Origin: Methylohalobius crimeensis 10Ki
GTDB taxonomy: Bacteria > Pseudomonadota > Gammaproteobacteria > Methylococcales > Methylothermaceae
NCBI RefSeq assembly: GCF_000421465.1
Contig: NZ_ATXB01000001.1
Location: 1,922,001-1,986,000, forward strand
Reading direction: 5' to 3'
Length of the DNA: 64,000 bases
Made by a program: the position numbers and the translations under genes. Below, piece after piece: positions 49,644 to 58,412 of the stretch. Below the pieces are notes generated by a model. It saw only the letters and a program-made list of their open reading frames with translations. It was not told where the DNA came from and made no database searches. Position 1 is the first letter of the stretch, and each line of letters begins with the position of its first letter.

Positions 49644-51419
49644 ATGACCAAGCGTTTAGGCATTACCGAAGTCGTATTGCGCGACGCCCATCAGTCGCTG
49701 TTAGCCACCCGCTTCCGACTTGAAGATATGCTGCCCATTTGTTCCAAGCTGGACCAAGTCGGTTTCTGGTCCTTGGAGGTCTGGGGCGGTGCCACCTTCG
49801 ACGCATGTATCCGTTATTTGGGCGAAGACCCGTGGGAACGGCTGCGGGCCTTCAAACAGGCGCTCCCCAACACCCCCCTGCAAATGCTGCTGCGCGGCCA
49901 GAATTTGCTCGGCTACCGCCATTACGCCGACGACGTGGTGGACGCTTTCGTGGAGCGGGCCGCCGCCGGCGGAATCGACGTATTCCGCATTTTCGACGCC
50001 CTCAACGACCTGCGCAACATCGAACACGCGGTCAAGGCCGTCGTCGCCGCCGGCAAGCACGCCCAGGGCACCATGTCCTATACCATCAGCCCGGTGCATA
50101 CCGTCGACACCTGGGTGGACCTGGGCAGACGCTTGGAGGATCTGGGCGCCCACTCGGTCTGCATCAAGGACATGGCGGGACTGCTCAGCCCGCACGTGGC
50201 CACCGAACTGGTGGGCCGCCTGAAAAAAAGCCTGGATATCCCGGTCCATCTTCATTGTCATGCCACCACCGGCCTGAGTGTGGCCACTTTTTACGCCGCC
50301 GCCGAAGCCGGGATCGACAACCTCGACACCGCGGTTTCCTCCATGAGCATGACCTACAGCCACAGCCCCACGGAAACCATGATCGCCATCTTTCAGGGCC
50401 ACGCGCGCGATACCGGGCTGGACCTGGAACGGGTGGAAGAAATCGGTCTTTATTTCCGCGAGGTGCGGAAAAAATACGCCCAATTCGAAGGCGCGCTCAA
50501 GGGGGTCGACAGCCGCATTCTCGTGGCCCAGGTACCCGGCGGCATGCTCACCAATATGGAAAATCAGCTCAAAGAGCAAAATGCCTCCGACAAGCTGGAC
50601 CAGGTGCTCAAAGAGATCCCCCGGGTGCGAAAAGACCTGGGCTACATTCCCCTGGTGACACCGTCTTCCCAAATCGTCGGCACCCAAGCGGTCATCAACG
50701 TGCTTTCCGGAGAACGTTACAAGACCATCACCAAGGAAGTTCAGGCACTGCTGAAGGGCGAGTACGGCGCCACCCCCGCTCCGGTCAACGAGGAACTGCA
50801 ACAGCGGGCCCTCCAGGGAGAAGCCCCCATCAGCCACCGCCCGGCGGATCAACTCGCCCCGGAAATGGAGAAATTGACCGAAGAGTTGACCCAACTGGCC
50901 CGGGAACATAACGTTCAATTGGCCGACCATGCCATCGAAGACGTCTTGATCTACGCCCTTTTCCCGCAAATCGGTTGGAAATTTCTCCAGGAACGCGGCA
51001 ATTCGGAGGCATTCGAACCGCGGCCGCAGGAGGAAGCCGCCTCCCCGGCGCCAACCGCCCCGAGCGCCGCGCCGCCGGCCAACGCTCCGGCCAGCTATAA
51101 GGTCGTGGTCAATCAAAAGGTTTATCACGTGGAAGTGGCTCCCCACGGAGCGGTCACCTCCATCCAGCCAACCGCCGAGCCTGCCGCGCAAGGCGCCAGC
51201 CAAGGCGGAGCCCAGATCACCGCCCCGATGGCCGGCACGATCCTCAAAGTCAACGTCAGTCCGGGAGATAACGTGCAAGAAGGGGATCTGGTCTTGGTCA
51301 TGGAGGCCATGAAGATGGAAACCGAAATCCACGCCAAGCAAGGCGGAACCGTGCAAACGGTTCGAGTCAAGGAAGGGGATGCGGTCGCGGTGGACGACGT
51401 ATTGATTATTTTGGATTGA
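49644..51419 (+). CDS. oadA: Oxaloacetate decarboxylase alpha subunit
   Basis: The carboxyltransferase/biotin subunit. The 591-residue protein starts with a pyruvate-carboxylase-type TIM barrel ([16 protein letters not shown]), has metal-site SLSCHATTGL-like [15 protein letters not shown], then a Pro/Ala-rich linker and a C-terminal biotinyl domain with the lysine in [11 protein letters not shown] (about residue 556). Decarboxylates oxaloacetate with transfer to biotin; the beta subunit then pumps Na+. Confidence 0.95.
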   Translation: MTKRLGITEVVLRDAHQSLLATRFRLEDMLPICSKLDQVGFWSLEVWGGATFDACIRYLGEDPWERLRAFKQALPNTPLQMLLRGQNLLGYRHYADDVVDAFVERAAAGGIDVFRIFDALNDLRNIEHAVKAVVAAGKHAQGTMSYTISPVHTVDTWVDLGRRLEDLGAHSVCIKDMAGLLSPHVATELVGRLKKSLDIPVHLHCHATTGLSVATFYAAAEAGIDNLDTAVSSMSMTYSHSPTETMIAIFQGHARDTGLDLERVEEIGLYFREVRKKYAQFEGALKGVDSRILVAQVPGGMLTNMENQLKEQNASDKLDQVLKEIPRVRKDLGYIPLVTPSSQIVGTQAVINVLSGERYKTITKEVQALLKGEYGATPAPVNEELQQRALQGEAPISHRPADQLAPEMEKLTEELTQLAREHNVQLADHAIEDVLIYALFPQIGWKFLQERGNSEAFEPRPQEEAASPAPTAPSAAPPANAPASYKVVVNQKVYHVEVAPHGAVTSIQPTAEPAAQGASQGGAQITAPMAGTILKVNVSPGDNVQEGDLVLVMEAMKMETEIHAKQGGTVQTVRVKEGDAVAVDDVLIILD

Positions 51420-51436
51420 GGGCAAAGGAACGCAGC

Positions 51437-52564
51437 ATGGAAAACCTCGGTTTACTCTGGGAAAGCACGGGCCTGGCCAATTTCACCATCGGCCAAGCGT
51501 CGATGATCGGCGTCGGCCTGCTGCTCCTGTATCTGGCCATTCGCAAAGGCTTCGAGCCGCTGTTGCTGATCCCGATCGGCTTCGGCGCGGTCCTCAGCAA
51601 CATTCCGGTGGCGGAGATCTCCGGGGAAGGCGGAATCCTGTATTATCTTTACTACGGCATCAAGACCGGCGTCTTTCCTTTGTTGATCTTCATGGGCGTG
51701 GGCGCGCTGACCGACTTCGGACCCATGCTCGCCAATCCCCGCACCTTGTTTCTGGGGGGAGCGGCCCAATTCGGCATCTTCGGCACCCTCCTCGGCGCCA
51801 TCGCCCTCAACTTCATTCCCGGCCTGGATTTTAACCTCAAAGATGCGGCCGCCATCGCCATCATCGGCGGCGCGGACGGTCCCACCTCGATCTATGTCGC
51901 TTCACGCCTGTCACCGGAGTTGCTCGGGGCGATCGCGGTGGCCTCTTACTCCTACATGGCCTTGGTCCCCTTGATCCAACCACCGATCATTCGGTTGTTG
52001 ACCACGGAGAAGGAGCGGCAAATCGAAATGCCCCAAATGCGCGCGGTCAGTCAAAGGGAGAAAATCGTGTTCCCCCTCCTATTGATCCTCCTCGCCGCGC
52101 TGTTACTGCCGTCGGCCGCCCCCCTGATCGGGATGTTCGCCCTGGGCAATCTGATGCGCGAATGCGGCGTGGTGGAACGGCTCAGTCGAACCACCCAGAA
52201 TGAACTGATCAACATCGTGACCATTTTCCTGGGACTGTCGGTGGGTTCCAAGCTCAATGCGGCCAGTTTCCTGCGCCTGGAAACCCTGGGAATATTGGTG
52301 CTCGGCGCCATCGCCTTCGCCCTCGGAACCGCCACCGGTATCCTCATGGCCAAGCTCATGAATCGCCTGGGCAAGGTCCCCATCAACCCCCTTTTAGGAG
52401 CGGCGGGCGTCTCGGCCGTGCCCATGGCGGCCCGCGTCGCCAACAAAGTCGGTTTGGAAAGCAACCCCCACAATTTTCTTTTGATGCATGCCATGGGTCC
52501 CAACGTGGCGGGCGTCATCGGATCTGCCGTGGCGGCAGGAATTCTGTTAGCATTGGTTCACTGA
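51437..52564 (+). CDS. oadB: Oxaloacetate decarboxylase beta subunit (Na+ pump)
   Basis: A 375-residue membrane protein with about nine to eleven segments. It has the OadB signature regions [19 protein letters not shown] (with the conserved GADGPT aspartate) and the C-terminal [20 protein letters not shown] and [20 protein letters not shown]. Couples decarboxylation of carboxybiotin to Na+ export. The ATG at 51437 has AAAGGAA upstream. Confidence 0.95.
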   Translation: MENLGLLWESTGLANFTIGQASMIGVGLLLLYLAIRKGFEPLLLIPIGFGAVLSNIPVAEISGEGGILYYLYYGIKTGVFPLLIFMGVGALTDFGPMLANPRTLFLGGAAQFGIFGTLLGAIALNFIPGLDFNLKDAAAIAIIGGADGPTSIYVASRLSPELLGAIAVASYSYMALVPLIQPPIIRLLTTEKERQIEMPQMRAVSQREKIVFPLLLILLAALLLPSAAPLIGMFALGNLMRECGVVERLSRTTQNELINIVTIFLGLSVGSKLNAASFLRLETLGILVLGAIAFALGTATGILMAKLMNRLGKVPINPLLGAAGVSAVPMAARVANKVGLESNPHNFLLMHAMGPNVAGVIGSAVAAGILLALVH

Positions 52565-52587
52565 TCCCCGCTAAGGAGGTGATTGCC

Positions 52588-53043
52588 ATGCGTACCCTAA
52601 TCTTTGCCGCATTATTCGGCTTGAGCACCTCTGTTCTTGCAGAGGAACTTCGCTTCGAAGACTTGCCGAAAAGCGTTCAAGAAGCATTCGAGCAGACCCA
52701 CCCCAACGCCCGTGACGTGGAAGTGGAGAAGGAAGCCGAGGAATACGGCGAACCCCTCTATGAAATCGAGTTCGAGGCCGACGGCGTTGAATACGAAGCC
52801 TTCTATCACACCGACGGGAGCTTTTTCGGCTATGAACGCGAATTTCCCCGCGGTTTATTGCCTCAAGCGGTCAAGGACTCGATCGAGAAAAGGTTTCCCC
52901 AGGGGGAAATACAAGCCGCCGAAGTGGTGGTCAACGCGGAAGACGAGCCTCTGGCCTATGCAGTGAAAATCAAGGACAACGGCGAGGAATGGGAAGCCTA
53001 TTTCAATGCCGACGGCTCTTTCATCAATCAACTGAAAGATTGA
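52588..53043 (+). CDS. Secreted PepSY-like protein with two internal repeats
   Basis: A 151-residue acidic exported protein (signal MRTLIFAALFGLSTSVLA). The mature part is a tandem duplication: LRFEDLPKSVQEAFEQTHP...EYEAFYHTDGSFFGYER and GLLPQAVKDSIEKRFPQ...EWEAYFNADGSFINQLK, each about 65 residues ending in a YxxDGSF motif, as in PepSY-like (DUF2874/BLIP-like) proteins. It has a full TAAGGAGGTGA ribosome binding site. Function unknown; probably periplasmic. Confidence 0.7.
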   Translation: MRTLIFAALFGLSTSVLAEELRFEDLPKSVQEAFEQTHPNARDVEVEKEAEEYGEPLYEIEFEADGVEYEAFYHTDGSFFGYEREFPRGLLPQAVKDSIEKRFPQGEIQAAEVVVNAEDEPLAYAVKIKDNGEEWEAYFNADGSFINQLKD

Positions 53044-53083
53044 ATCGGACGCCGACGGAATCCAACGCAAGGGAGGTTTCTTC

Positions 53084-53677
53084 ATGTCCAGCCAATGGCA
53101 AAAACCGCTTCAATCCTTGGTCGCGATGATCGCCACCTGGATATTGGGAATGCTGGTCGCCCAAATTCCCGTCTTCGCCCATCCCCTGGTGGCGAATTTA
53201 TCCTTGGCCGAAGCGGTTCTCTACCTGACCCAGTTCGCCCTCCTCGTCCTGTTTTTCATTCTGGGCCGTCAAATCAGCGCGGCCTTGCCGGAAAACGGCA
53301 AAACTGCTTCGTTTCTGCGAGCGATTCTTGCCCCGCTGGTCGTCTTGATCATCCTGGGCCTGGGTCAGGAGACGTTGCTGAATCTGACTTCTCCTTATCT
53401 CTCCGTCACCGGCGAACGATTGTTGATTGTGGCGTTCTGGCTGGCCATCCTGGTCAGCGCAGGGTGGCTGATTTGGCTCTGCTATACCCATGCCTCGAAA
53501 TTGGTGGCGGGCATCATCGCTCTGGTCGACAAACTTCGACACTGGCGTCACCAAATCCGCACCTGCCCCGGGTGCGGCGCTCACTTGAAAGAGGACTTTC
53601 CTTACTGCCCCTACTGCGGCGCTCCCTTGCAGACAGGGCATTCGGAACCCTCCCCGGGAACCACTCGCGAGCCTTAA
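53084..53677 (+). CDS. Membrane protein with C-terminal zinc ribbon
   Basis: A 197-residue protein with about four membrane segments (residues 10-150) and a cytoplasmic zinc ribbon near the C-terminus, CPGCGAHLKEDFPYCPYCG (two CxxC pairs). I do not recognise a named family. AGGAGG-type site (GGGAGGTTT) upstream. Lies 40 bp after the PepSY-like gene. Confidence 0.6.
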   Translation: MSSQWQKPLQSLVAMIATWILGMLVAQIPVFAHPLVANLSLAEAVLYLTQFALLVLFFILGRQISAALPENGKTASFLRAILAPLVVLIILGLGQETLLNLTSPYLSVTGERLLIVAFWLAILVSAGWLIWLCYTHASKLVAGIIALVDKLRHWRHQIRTCPGCGAHLKEDFPYCPYCGAPLQTGHSEPSPGTTREP

Positions 53678-53761
53678 CCGCCTTTTCGACAAAGCTTGGG
53701 GCTGGGGGTACAATCGACAGGGCTACTGATAAAACTTGATCCAGAGCAACAGGAGGACGTC

Positions 53762-54001
53762 ATGTTCCTGAAAAGAAAACAAGATGGACATCTGGTCGAA
53801 ATACTCTCTCTCGGTGATCTGATCAATCCGCTGCACAAACAAGTGGTGGGACGTCTGCACTATGGCGAAGAAGCCGGCGATCCGGATAAATTCGTTAAAG
53901 CGGAACTGTCTTTTCCCTCGGACGAGGAACTCCCCCGCTGCTGGACCGATATCCATTACCGCGACGATGAATTGTTCAAGCGCCTGAAAATCAACGTCTA
54001 A
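53762..54001 (+). CDS. Small conserved-looking protein of unknown function
   Basis: A 79-residue soluble, charged protein (MFLKRKQDGHLVEILSLGD at the start, CWTDIHYRDDEL near the end). It has an AGGAGGAC ribosome binding site eight bases upstream of the ATG and a terminator right after its stop, so it is very likely a real gene; no family recognised. The frame is open further upstream, without a ribosome binding site. Confidence 0.6.
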   Translation: MFLKRKQDGHLVEILSLGDLINPLHKQVVGRLHYGEEAGDPDKFVKAELSFPSDEELPRCWTDIHYRDDELFKRLKINV

Positions 54002-54010
54002 CTAGACAAA

Positions 54011-54037
54011 GGGCAGGCCCAAAGGCCTGCCCTTCTT
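54011..54037. terminator. Bidirectional-looking terminator between convergent genes
   Basis: Perfect 9-bp stem GGGCAGGCC/GGCCTGCCC with loop CAAA, followed on the plus strand by TTCTTT and preceded by ACAAA. Separates the plus-strand small gene from the minus-strand DsrE gene at the end of the sulfur operon. Confidence 0.8.
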
Positions 54038-54065
54038 TACCCGAGGATGATTCCTTTCCCGTCGG

Positions 54066-54425
54066 TCAATACTCGACGTTTTTATCGCAATCCGCCAACG
54101 CCTGAATAAAATCCCCCATTTCCTTGATTTCGGCGTTGGGGATCATCTTTTCCGGCTCCACGCCGCGCGCCAAGGCGCATCCTTTGCAAGCCCAGATGGG
54201 AATACCCATCTCGACCACCTCGGACAAGACTTCCTTCAACGCTTTGACGTTCACGCCCACGATATGATCGGCCGCTCCGGGCCGGACCAGCGCGGTCGCC
54301 TCGTCCCATAGAAAAATCAGTGGTTCGTGACCTTGGGCCTGGGCCGTCTTGGCGGCGATGTAAGGCAAAGTCGCCAGCGTTGGATTCTCGGTGCCATGCT
54401 TGGCGGAAATCAGAATCTTGGCCAT
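54066..54425 (-). CDS. DsrE family protein
   Basis: A 119-residue protein of the DsrE/TusD-type fold: AKILISAKHGTENPTLATLPYIAAKTAQAQGHEPLIFLWDEA, then the cysteine pair WACKGCALARGV and a C-terminal helix. Many DsrE proteins bind sulfane sulfur on a cysteine. It ends the operon with persulfide dioxygenase 54 bp upstream, so it may carry or sense sulfane sulfur made by SQR. The ATG at 54425 has CGGAGGAACC upstream. Confidence 0.85.
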   Translation of the reverse strand: MAKILISAKHGTENPTLATLPYIAAKTAQAQGHEPLIFLWDEATALVRPGAADHIVGVNVKALKEVLSEVVEMGIPIWACKGCALARGVEPEKMIPNAEIKEMGDFIQALADCDKNVEY

Positions 54426-54479
54426 GTTCGGTTCCTCCGTTTCATCGGTCGACATTCAAATTAAGCATGCTTTTCATCT

Positions 54480-55373
54480 TCAGAAATCCAGGGGCAAATT
54501 CCCGCTTCCCAACACATTCAGAGGAATCTTCAGATAGCGCTTGTCGTTCGTCTCTGGCGGCGGCATCCGGCCGGCGCGAATATTGACCTGAAGCGAGGGA
54601 AGGATAAACTTGGGCGCCGCCAGCACCTGGTCGATGCCGTCGCGGATTTTGACGAATTGGTCTTCGGAAGTGCCGTCGTGAACCAAAGGGTTGCGTTCCC
54701 GCTGGGCTTTCACCGTGGACACGTGGCGTTCTCCCGGCGCCCCGGGACGGTAATCGTGGCACATGTAAAGTTGGGTCTCCCCGGGCAGGGTCAGGATTTT
54801 CTCGCGGATCGAACGATACATCGCCTGGGAGCTGCCGTTGGGAAAATCGCAGCGGGCGGTGCCGTAGTCGGGCATGAAGACGGTGTCGCCCACGAACGCC
54901 GCCTCCTCGTTCACCACGTAAGTGAGACAGGCCGGGGTGTGCCCCGGCGTGTGCATGGTCCGAACCGGCACGTTGCCGATTTGGAAGGTTTCCCCGTCGG
55001 CAAACAAACGATCGAATTCGGAGCCGTCTCCGGAGACGTCCTCGATATTGTACAAGCTCTTGAAGAACTGCTGCACTTCCCGGATATGCTCGCCGATGCC
55101 GATCTTGCCGCCGAGCTTGGATTGCAAATAAGCGGCGGCACTCAGGTGGTCGGCATGGGCATGGGTCTCCAGCAGCCATTCCACCGTCAACCCCTCCCGG
55201 CGGACATAATCGATGATTCGATCGGCATAGTCGGTACCGATACGGCCCGCGTTATAGGCAAAATCCAGGGCCGAGTCGATAATCGCACAATTTTTGGTTT
55301 CGGGACACGCCACCACATAAGTGAAAGTATTGGTAGATCTATGGTAAAAGTGGTGAATCACAGGTGAAGCCAT
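54480..55373 (-). CDS. Persulfide dioxygenase (Blh/ETHE1-type MBL-fold protein)
   Basis: A 297-residue metallo-beta-lactamase fold protein with LLETHAHADHLSAAAYL (iron-binding HxHxDH), MHTPGHTPACL, FVGDTVFMPDYGTARCDFP and LYMCHDYRP, matching bacterial persulfide dioxygenases, which oxidise glutathione persulfide to sulfite. It lies 43 bp after cydX in the SQR-cyd operon, so it would remove the persulfide made by SQR. It is a second, shorter enzyme beside the CstB-like protein at 28435-29841. Confidence 0.88.
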   Translation of the reverse strand: MASPVIHHFYHRSTNTFTYVVACPETKNCAIIDSALDFAYNAGRIGTDYADRIIDYVRREGLTVEWLLETHAHADHLSAAAYLQSKLGGKIGIGEHIREVQQFFKSLYNIEDVSGDGSEFDRLFADGETFQIGNVPVRTMHTPGHTPACLTYVVNEEAAFVGDTVFMPDYGTARCDFPNGSSQAMYRSIREKILTLPGETQLYMCHDYRPGAPGERHVSTVKAQRERNPLVHDGTSEDQFVKIRDGIDQVLAAPKFILPSLQVNIRAGRMPPPETNDKRYLKIPLNVLGSGNLPLDF

Positions 55374-55416
55374 GATGCTCTCCTCGTATTTTCAAGTTTG
55401 GGGGATGGTTGTCGGT

Positions 55417-55578
55417 TTACGACCGCGCACCCCACCCGGAAAAACGCTCGGCGATTCGATCGCGGGTGGATCGTGCTTCCGAACTGTCCATATCGCAGTT
55501 CAATTCCAACCACATCGCATTGAGGACGGCAAAGGAACAGGCGAACCCCATTCCCAAAGCCCAGGCGAAATACCACAT
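55417..55578 (-). CDS. cydX: Cytochrome bd oxidase small subunit CydX
   Basis: A 53-residue protein starting MWYFAWALGMGFACSFAVLN and continuing AMWLELN, the classical CydX signature (W-Y-F-x-W-xL-G ... NAMWLE) with one membrane helix, then a charged tail. AAGGAGA lies upstream of the ATG, 12 bp after the cydB stop. CydX is needed for stability and activity of cytochrome bd-I in E. coli. Confidence 0.95.
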   Translation of the reverse strand: MWYFAWALGMGFACSFAVLNAMWLELNCDMDSSEARSTRDRIAERFSGWGARS

Positions 55579-55590
55579 ATCGCTTCTCCT

Positions 55591-56709
55591 TCAGTGGTTC
55601 TCGATGGTGCTACCGGTCACCGGCCCCCACAGGACTCGATAAACCCACCCGGTATAGGTAATGACGATGGGAAGGAATATCAAGGTGAGGGCCAATACCA
55701 ATTTGAGGGTAAAGGGACTGGAAACCGCATCCCAAACGGTCAGACCGCTGCCCGGATCGAGGGACGACGGCAGCAGAAAAGGAAACAATGCGAATGCCTC
55801 GGTCAGCAAGGTAGCCGCCATGGCCGCACCGCTGACCCAGAACGCCAGCCCGGGAATGAATTGGCGGGCGAACGCCCCGGCCATCAAGGTGCCCGTCACC
55901 GCAACGGCGGGAGCGATCAGCATCCAAGGATGGATCAGGAAATTGCGCAGCCACCCCGCGCCGATCACCTCGACGGTTTTTTCCAGGGGCGAGAATGCGG
56001 TGGCCGGATCCGGCGAGTCGACGATCCGATGGCCTTCAATTCCGAATAGACTCAAAGCGACCAAGCCCATGGCCCCCACCGCGACAAAAGCACTGATCGA
56101 AGCGGCTTGCCGGGCGCGCAAGGCAATCGGGCCGAGGGTGCGACACTGGAGAAAATTGGCGCCGTGCAGGACCAATAAAGCCACCGTGATCGTCCCGCAA
56201 AGCAATGCAAAGGGATGCAGCAAGTCCCAAAAGGCGCCCGTATACGTCATCCGCAGGGATTCATTGAACCGGAACGGCAGCCCCAGGAGGAGATTTCCCA
56301 TCACCACGCCCAATAGCAGCGCCGGCAGGAAACCGCCGGCGAACAACGCCCAATCCCAAAACTTGCGCCAGGCAGGGGACTTGAGCTTGTCGCGGAAATC
56401 GAATCCGGCCGGCCGCAGCAGTAAGGAGAATAGCAGCAGCATGATCGCCAGATACGGTCCCGAGAACAAGCTGGCGTACACCAGCGGCCACACGGCGAAC
56501 AGAATCCCGCCCAAAGTGACCAACCACACCTGATTGCCCTCCCAGGTTCCCATCACCGTCGAGAGGATCGTCCGGCGTTCGGCATCGCCGCGCCCCAGAA
56601 ACGGCAGCAACATGGCGATGCCCAGATCGAATCCCACGGTCAGGACGAAGCCCACCATATAAAGGCCGATCATCAACCACCAAATGATTTTCAGCGTATC
56701 GTAGTCCAT
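55591..56709 (-). CDS. cydB: Cytochrome bd ubiquinol oxidase subunit II
   Basis: The 372-residue protein has about nine membrane segments; it starts MDYDTLKIIWWLMIGLYMVGFVLTVGFDLG, contains TVMGTWEGNQVWLVTLGG and a C-terminal VWDAVSSPFTLKLVLAL, all standard for CydB. Forms the structural partner of CydA. Between cydA and cydX in the operon. Confidence 0.96.
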   Translation of the reverse strand: MDYDTLKIIWWLMIGLYMVGFVLTVGFDLGIAMLLPFLGRGDAERRTILSTVMGTWEGNQVWLVTLGGILFAVWPLVYASLFSGPYLAIMLLLFSLLLRPAGFDFRDKLKSPAWRKFWDWALFAGGFLPALLLGVVMGNLLLGLPFRFNESLRMTYTGAFWDLLHPFALLCGTITVALLVLHGANFLQCRTLGPIALRARQAASISAFVAVGAMGLVALSLFGIEGHRIVDSPDPATAFSPLEKTVEVIGAGWLRNFLIHPWMLIAPAVAVTGTLMAGAFARQFIPGLAFWVSGAAMAATLLTEAFALFPFLLPSSLDPGSGLTVWDAVSSPFTLKLVLALTLIFLPIVITYTGWVYRVLWGPVTGSTIENH

Positions 56710-56722
56710 CGCCGCGCTCCTC

Positions 56723-58261
56723 TTACGCCTGCACCGGTTGACCTTCCGCCGGCCCTTGACGGATGAGTTTCACCATCAAGAACATTTCCACCACCAGCAG
56801 CACCGAATAAAATCCGATAAAAGCACTCAGGCTAAGCCACACATCGCCGCTCTTGACGTTGGAGGCGCTCAAAAAAGTAGGCAGCACCCCGCTGATGGTC
56901 CAGGGCTGGCGGCCGTATTCGGCCACGAACCAACCCAACTCCGATGCCAGCCACGGAAGCGGCATGCCGTAAAAGGCCAGCTTCAAAAGCCAGCGCTTGC
57001 GATCGGCGACGCGGCGGGCACAGTAGTAGAAAGCGGCGGCAAAGATGAACAACATCAGAAAACCGGCGGCCACCATGCCGCGGAACGTCCAAAACAGGGG
57101 CGCCACGTGGGGAATGCTGGCGCGGACGGCGCGTTCGATTTCAGCTTCGCTCGCATTCAAAACGTCCTCCCGGTAGCGCTTGAGGAGCAAGGCGTAACCC
57201 AGATCGGCCTGATGCGCGGCCAGCGTTGCCCGAGCCCCGGCGTCGTCGCGGTCGCGGCGTAGATCCTCCAGTGCGCGATAGGCGATGAGCCCACTGTGGA
57301 TTCTTTCCCGCGCGTGTTTTTCCAGGTCCTCGATCCCCAACACTTCTTCGTCCACCGAACGGGTGGCAATCAAGCCCAGCACATAGGGAATCTTGATTTC
57401 ATAGTGGGTGGTTCTCGCCGCCTGATCGGGAAAGCCGAACAGAGCGAATCCTGCCGGGGGTTCTTCCGTCTCCCACGCGGCCTCGATGGCGGCCAGCTTG
57501 ACTTTTTGCGTCTCGCCGGCGCTGTAGCCGCTTTCATCCCCCAACACGATCACCGAAAGCGCCGACGCCAACCCGAAACTGGCGGCGATGGCAAACGAGC
57601 GTCGGGCCATGGCCAGATGCCTGCCCTTGAGGAGATACCACGCGCTCACGCCGAGCACGAACATGGCCCCGGTGGTGTAGCCGGCCGCCACCGTATGCAC
57701 GAATTTAACCTGGGCCACCGGATTGAAAAACACTTCGGGGAAGCTGGCCAGCTCCATCCTCAAGGTGTCGAAGTTGAACTCCGCCCCCACCGGATATTGC
57801 ATCCAGGCGTTGGCGATCAAGATCCACAACGCCGACAAACTTCCGCCGACAGCAAGCAGCCAGGTCACGATCAGATGCTGGAGCTGGGACAGGCGATTCC
57901 AACCGAGAAAGAACAGACCGACAAAGGTCGATTCCAGGAAAAACGCGATCAGGCCTTCGGCGGCCAGGATCGGGCCGAACACATCGCCCACGTAATGGGA
58001 ATAATAGGCCCAATTGGTGCCGAACTGGAACTCCAACGGCAAACCGGTGGTCACGCCCAGGGCGTAATTGATTCCGAACAGCTTGCCCCAAAAACGGGTC
58101 ATCTCCCGGTAGATTTCCCGCCCGGTCATTACATAGACCGACTCCATGATCGCCATGATGAAACTCAGGCCCAGGGTCAGCGGAACGAACAAGAAATGAT
58201 AGAGCGCGGTAATCGCAAACTGCAGCCGGGACAGATTGACCACGGTGTCATCGAATCCCAT
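56723..58261 (-). CDS. cydA: Cytochrome bd ubiquinol oxidase subunit I
   Basis: The 512-residue catalytic subunit oxidises quinol and reduces O2. It has SRLQFAITALYHFLFVPLTLG with the haem b595 histidine, FGINYALGVTTGLPLEFQFG, a haem b558 region, and an E. coli-like long Q-loop (roughly residues 255-395, with RIHSGLIAYRALEDL and DLGYALLLKRY), so it is the bd-I (L-type) form. Its start overlaps the end of cydP by 14 bp. Confidence 0.96.
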   Translation of the reverse strand: MGFDDTVVNLSRLQFAITALYHFLFVPLTLGLSFIMAIMESVYVMTGREIYREMTRFWGKLFGINYALGVTTGLPLEFQFGTNWAYYSHYVGDVFGPILAAEGLIAFFLESTFVGLFFLGWNRLSQLQHLIVTWLLAVGGSLSALWILIANAWMQYPVGAEFNFDTLRMELASFPEVFFNPVAQVKFVHTVAAGYTTGAMFVLGVSAWYLLKGRHLAMARRSFAIAASFGLASALSVIVLGDESGYSAGETQKVKLAAIEAAWETEEPPAGFALFGFPDQAARTTHYEIKIPYVLGLIATRSVDEEVLGIEDLEKHARERIHSGLIAYRALEDLRRDRDDAGARATLAAHQADLGYALLLKRYREDVLNASEAEIERAVRASIPHVAPLFWTFRGMVAAGFLMLFIFAAAFYYCARRVADRKRWLLKLAFYGMPLPWLASELGWFVAEYGRQPWTISGVLPTFLSASNVKSGDVWLSLSAFIGFYSVLLVVEMFLMVKLIRQGPAEGQPVQA

Positions 58262-58412
58262 GGCGCACCTCCGAATCGCTGGAAAACAACACCGTTGGAG
58301 CCGGGGCCGGAACCTGCCGGAAACAGCAGGCCCAGATGCCCCATAGAAACAGTGCTTTGAATATCAGCACCGCCCCAATCTCCCAAACCAAGCGCCGGTC
58401 AGAGCGGGTCAT
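58248..58412 (-). CDS. cydP: Small subunit CydP of cytochrome oxidase
   Basis: A 54-residue protein beginning MTRSDRRLVWEIGAVLIFKA with one membrane helix (about residues 11-30), the pattern of the CydP family (DRRL, then K and a W-rich helix) usually encoded upstream of cydA. It overlaps the end of sqr by 14 bp and the start of cydA by 14 bp, so it is probably translated by coupling. No strong ribosome binding site. Confidence 0.8.
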   Translation of the reverse strand: MTRSDRRLVWEIGAVLIFKALFLWGIWACCFRQVPAPAPTVLFSSDSEVRHGIR

